In this document: piece after piece, positions 60,700-64,000 of the stretch
Layout of the letters: each line of letters starts with the position of its first letter
Position numbering within the stretch: the stretch's first letter is position 1
Assembly: GCA_028554645.1 (NCBI GenBank)
Contig: JAQOOI010000022.1
Span: forward strand, 1,550,001-1,614,000
DNA length: 64,000 nt
Direction of reading: 5' to 3'
Source of the DNA: Omphalotus guepiniiformis
Taxonomy: Eukaryota > Basidiomycota > Agaricomycetes > Agaricales > Omphalotaceae
Translations under genes and position numbers: made by a program
The notes under the pieces: model-generated
Databases searched by the model: none
What the model saw: the letters and a program-made list of their open reading frames with translations, nothing else
Told to the model about the DNA's origin: nothing

Positions 60700-62842
60700 T
60701 CAAGTCTTTGAAGCGGGTGAACTAGCAGAGTTAATTCGAGTTTGATATGCGCCTTCCAGCATTTCGAGGTCGTTGGTGATCCATTGGCTTTGCAGAGCAG
60801 AGTAGACCGTTGCACGATGCAGAGGATTCCGTATCAGTAATCGGCTAACGAGACCTTTCGCTACGGAAGTATGGAATCAGATGCAATGTCACAAGTACAG
60901 TGACCCGACCTTCAGGAATGTGCTTCCATAACTCCCTTTGAAAATCTATTTCACCATTGACGATTCTTTCTTTGAGCCGAGTTTCATTTCGTATATAGCT
61001 TTGAGAAAATTGTGATCCGTGCTGGGACTCCTGGATGTGGCTTAACCAGTCGACGCCAGAGCGGTCGAGTGAGGAGACATTGTCGAAGGGGTGAGCACCA
61101 CTAATCAGAAAGAAAAAGAGTTTGAGTCAAGGACCTTAACCGAGTAAAATATATGCTTGAGACTGTAGTTTCACGTACGAAAGCATGATATACAAGATCA
61201 CGCCTGCGCTCCAACAATCCGAAGGCATTCTACCATTACTTAGTCAAATTTGGGTACTTGGGGAACAGCCTCTAACTGGACGTACCCAACATATCCAAGA
61301 TGCTTCTGGTCAAGAGCAAGGATACCTTCCGGCGGAAGGTAAGATACAGTTCCACAAACATTGAAGGTTTCCTGGTACGACTTTGGTCGAGCAAGGCCGA
61401 AATCAGCGATTTGTATGTGGGGATAAGGTCCTGGAGCACGGAGCAAGATGTTTTCGGGCTAAGAAGGTTGGCTAAGAACCGCTTCTGATATCGCAACCTT
61501 CTCTCTCACCTTGAGGTCTGTACAAAACGTCAGATCGGCAGAACAAAGGGATCAACATGAAGCTGACCTCGATGGGATATAGATTTGTCATGAAGATATC
61601 TAAGTCCCTTGAGCAATTGATACATGATGTACTTCGCTTCGGCTTCACATATCTGACTGTTTTTTTCAGTATAGCTGTTCACGTAGGTGAAAAGGTCGCC
61701 TCCGGTGCATAGCTGGAGAAAAATATGGCTAGAGTGAAGAAAGTTGTGCTATCAGCGATATCCGTGACTAGATTATCCTCACATGAAAGTGCCATTCTCC
61801 TCCGTATCGAAGATTTGGTTGATATTAGGCTACTTGCGGTTAGGGAAGGCTGACGAAGACAGGGAAAGAACGCACATGATTCAAAGCCATGAGAATCTTG
61901 ATTTCTTTCATAACTTGATCCAATTCGTGCTCCTTTTTAGTTCTAATGCTTTTACAAGCCACTTGACAATGTCGAGTAGTACTCATTGCGAGATGGACAG
62001 TAGCAAATGAACCGCTCCCCAGACACTGTGAGGTTACGATATAGGAGCCTATGTGCTGAATAATGTATTTGTTGAGCTTCCAAAGTACACCTTGATACTG
62101 CGCATACCTTCTGGGTATATTTCTGAGGAGGCGTAGGATCAAAGACCGTCACCTTCTCAACAGGGTCTTTCCAAAGGTGAATACAGGTGAATGCTTTGAA
62201 TAGTAAGCATCAGTTCAGCCAAGCGACAAAGTGTAATGCGCAACACACTGAGTGAGTCAGGTATTCTTATGACATCTCCATCCATGACTATTACCGACGT
62301 CTTTCTAATGCGATGCTCGTTGAGGATGATGCCGTTTTTGGATGAATCCTATAATACCATTGAGGACACCTTTGACCACGATGACTTCGAATGGAAGCTC
62401 TACTTGACACGATACTATTACTCCGCCGCTAGGCGAGCGAACTCTGCAAGAAGGTGAAGGTTGATTAAAATCTATTGAGAAGATCACGCACGCGTAGAAT
62501 TTACAGTGCACCCCAGAGACAGAGCTATCCAAGATGACATACGAACTGATTCTGAAGTCAGCGTGAGTCGTGAAACGCGCTGATATAGCTGAACGGACCA
62601 ATATTGCGGGTTTCTGCCAATGACCACCGGTCTGTTGAGACTCAACACTATTGCTTCGAAACCGGAACACTCAACCAATTGAAGGTCTCAGCAAGAAAAT
62701 GAAAAATACCTTCTTTTCGGCCGTCCTTCACTGTGACAAGCTTGGCGCATATATTCGCTGGAAACCGAGAGTTTGATCGTGAACAATGAGAGGAGGATAC
62801 AGAAGATTCTTTGGACAGAGCATGTGAATTGAGGGAATGCAT
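60700..62842 (-). CDS. FHA-domain Ser/Thr kinase, Rad53/Cds1/Chk2 type
   Basis: DNA-damage checkpoint-type kinase. An FHA domain near the N terminus reads RPVVIGRNPQYCS, VSGVHCKFYA and SKNGIILN after splicing. The kinase domain follows: GSGSFATVHLA (P-loop), VACKSI (ATP Lys), HRDLKPENIL (catalytic loop), DFGLA, then a SYLPPEG in place of the usual APE, and CWSAGVILYIML. About thirteen exons, all GT-AG. The Asp-Leu-Lys of HRDLK comes from an 8 nt microexon (61510-61517) between introns of 50 and 51 nt. The start is the ATG at 62842; the stop is 60700. Agaric genomes carry many such kinases, so orthology to Cds1 itself is not certain. Confidence 0.82.
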
Positions 62843-63146
62843 TTACACCGAGAAATACTTTGAGGAGTAGGTTTCCTGCGATGTTGATAGCACTGGCAGC
62901 TAGGCAGACTTAAAGGTAAGGAGACTGGTATGTAATACAATGCAATTCGTCGGCGCGACACGACACATCACGTGCTGCGACCCTTCCGAGGTGTCACAGT
63001 CATACTAGTATCTTAGCCTTGAGCAGAATTACTTAAGATCATACATGCTGAACGTTTGGACTTGAGTATTCTTGCACTATCAGAAAGGTCTCGCTTGAGG
63101 CCAGAGGCTACCAAATACTAGGTCTCGGATCCAAGAAGTACATACA

Positions 63147-64000
63147 TCAATCATAACCCTTCCCACTTCGTTGCTTTGCTCTCTTCGGTTTTTTATGTTT
63201 CTTATCCAAGTCGCGCTCGCGGTTAGCCAGCACTGCAGCCATTCTGGCATGCTTCGGTGCAAGGATTGTTCCGTTGTCAGTAACGGAGTTTTGATGCGGG
63301 TATGCGGTAGCACGAGAGAATTCTCTTCCCCCGTGTAAAACACCTTTGGCAAAGACGCGTCCCCCAACAGCAGCCTTTTCATCGAAAAATTCATGATCAA
63401 GGGCACGGGATTTCTGCCCTTGCCCAACAGCAGGCAGGATAGCTTGCGGGAGTTCGGATGCAACGTATGTATCAGCATCTTTACCAACTCGAGTGACCGG
63501 TGCTCGTTTCTTGCCAGCGACCTTTTTCAAGGAAATTTCGTGGGTCCGCTCATTAAAATCCTTTTCTGATATGCCTGGAGGAGGGTGACAGAACAGCAAT
63601 TTGGCGTTCACATAGTCTTTCAGAATATAGCGTGCTGCCCGTGCCTCGTCAGGATTGCCTTGCCCTGACCGCATGTACCCTCGGGCAACTAGGCGGCAAC
63701 AATGTCAGCTTAGAAAAATTGAAGGCTGATGATTTACGCAGGCATATGCAATCAAAAAATTTTCTGCATTTATCTGACCATCCCCTCCTTCTTCTATACC
63801 CCTTGCTTGGATGGTAAGACCATATGTGGCTTCTAATACCTCCCTAGGTAGGCGCTTGACAACCAGTGATACAGGGCCCGTATACTCCCTCATTTGGTCG
63901 ATTGGAAGAACACCATCACAGACAAGCTCGGCCTTGGTAGTTGCAAATTGCGGGAACACAAGACCAGGACAATCACACAATACTATCGATTCAGATAGAT
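63147..64000 (-). CDS. LSG1: 60S export GTPase LSG1, C-terminal part (truncated by window edge)
   Basis: Cytoplasmic circularly permuted GTPase that releases Nmd3 from pre-60S subunits. The visible part includes the G3 motif (LCDCPGLVFP), then PREVLEATYGL, the ARGYMRSGQG region, RAARYILKDYVNAKLLFCHPPPG, and the basic C terminus KKHKKPKRAKQRSGKGYD. One intron, 63689-63739 (51 nt), must use a GC donor (GCGTAA) to read AYAFARGYM. The adjacent GT two bases on would shift the frame. The N-terminal half lies beyond 64000. Stop at 63147. Confidence 0.88.

Noticed and set aside
62480..62700. Frame break in the FHA domain of the kinase
   Set aside because: A normal GT-AG intron (gtccgt...agaatcag, 53 nt) joins NPQY to CSYVIL and restores the FHA pattern.

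Overview
This is a gene-dense stretch of a filamentous or mushroom-forming fungus nuclear genome, most likely a basidiomycete of the Agaricomycetes. The reasons are very short introns (mostly 50-57 nt) at high density (up to a dozen or more per gene), compact intergenic gaps, an F-box/leucine-rich protein of the agaric type, and housekeeping proteins that are clearly fungal. Nothing bacterial or viral was seen. Almost every gene is split, so single open frames understate them; I joined exons by hand using GT-AG (and where needed GC-AG) sites and conserved protein motifs. Exon joins are therefore inferences, without transcript or search support.

Layout: 1-249 is the 3' end of an unidentified gene (+). 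806-3691 (-) is the bifunctional purine enzyme ADE5,7. 4134-7682 (+) and 8038-10355 (-) are long disordered proteins. 10582-12356 (-) is a membrane nitrilase resembling apolipoprotein N-acyltransferase. 12575-14487 (-) is GPI transamidase subunit GPI16/PIG-T, head-to-head with 14571-17533 (+), the double-AAA ATPase AFG2/Drg1. 17911-18185 (+) is a tiny cysteine-rich metallothionein-like gene of three exons that no single open frame reveals. 18298-18993 (-) is BCL7-like. 19318-20411 (-) is Mediator MED7. 20568-23273 (+) is an acyl-CoA ligase of the 4-coumarate ligase type. 23456-24385 (+) is mitoribosomal RSM25/mS23. 24480-26287 (-) is proteasome RPN5. 26548-29073 (-) is an F-box protein. 29478-31151 (-) is replication factor SLD2, divergent from 31304-33451 (+), an unknown KEN-box protein.

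The second half: 33876-36468 (+) Baeyer-Villiger monooxygenase; 36755-39570 (-) disordered protein; 39571-41728 a 2.1 kb gap holding a 123 bp foldback element; 41729-46478 (+) Tea1-like kelch/coiled-coil polarity protein; 46666-51775 (-) RRP5; 51958-52823 (+) SF3A2; 53145-54696 (+) flavin monooxygenase; 55187-57164 (-) alpha/beta-hydrolase lipase; 58099-59057 (-) uncharacterised protein with one broken frame; 59219-60488 (+) S-formylglutathione hydrolase; 60700-62842 (-) FHA-domain checkpoint-type kinase; 63147-64000 (-) ribosome export GTPase LSG1, cut by the window edge.

The genes do not form an operon or a metabolite cluster; they are mainly essential housekeeping genes, several in divergent pairs with 80-180 bp between start codons. 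The most interesting signal is in splicing: about seven introns need a GC donor to keep conserved motifs in frame, three junctions in ADE5,7 and the kelch gene fit no GT-AG or GC-AG rule, three internal exons are only 8-11 nt, and many introns are multiples of three without stops. I found no previously undescribed defence or mobile system.
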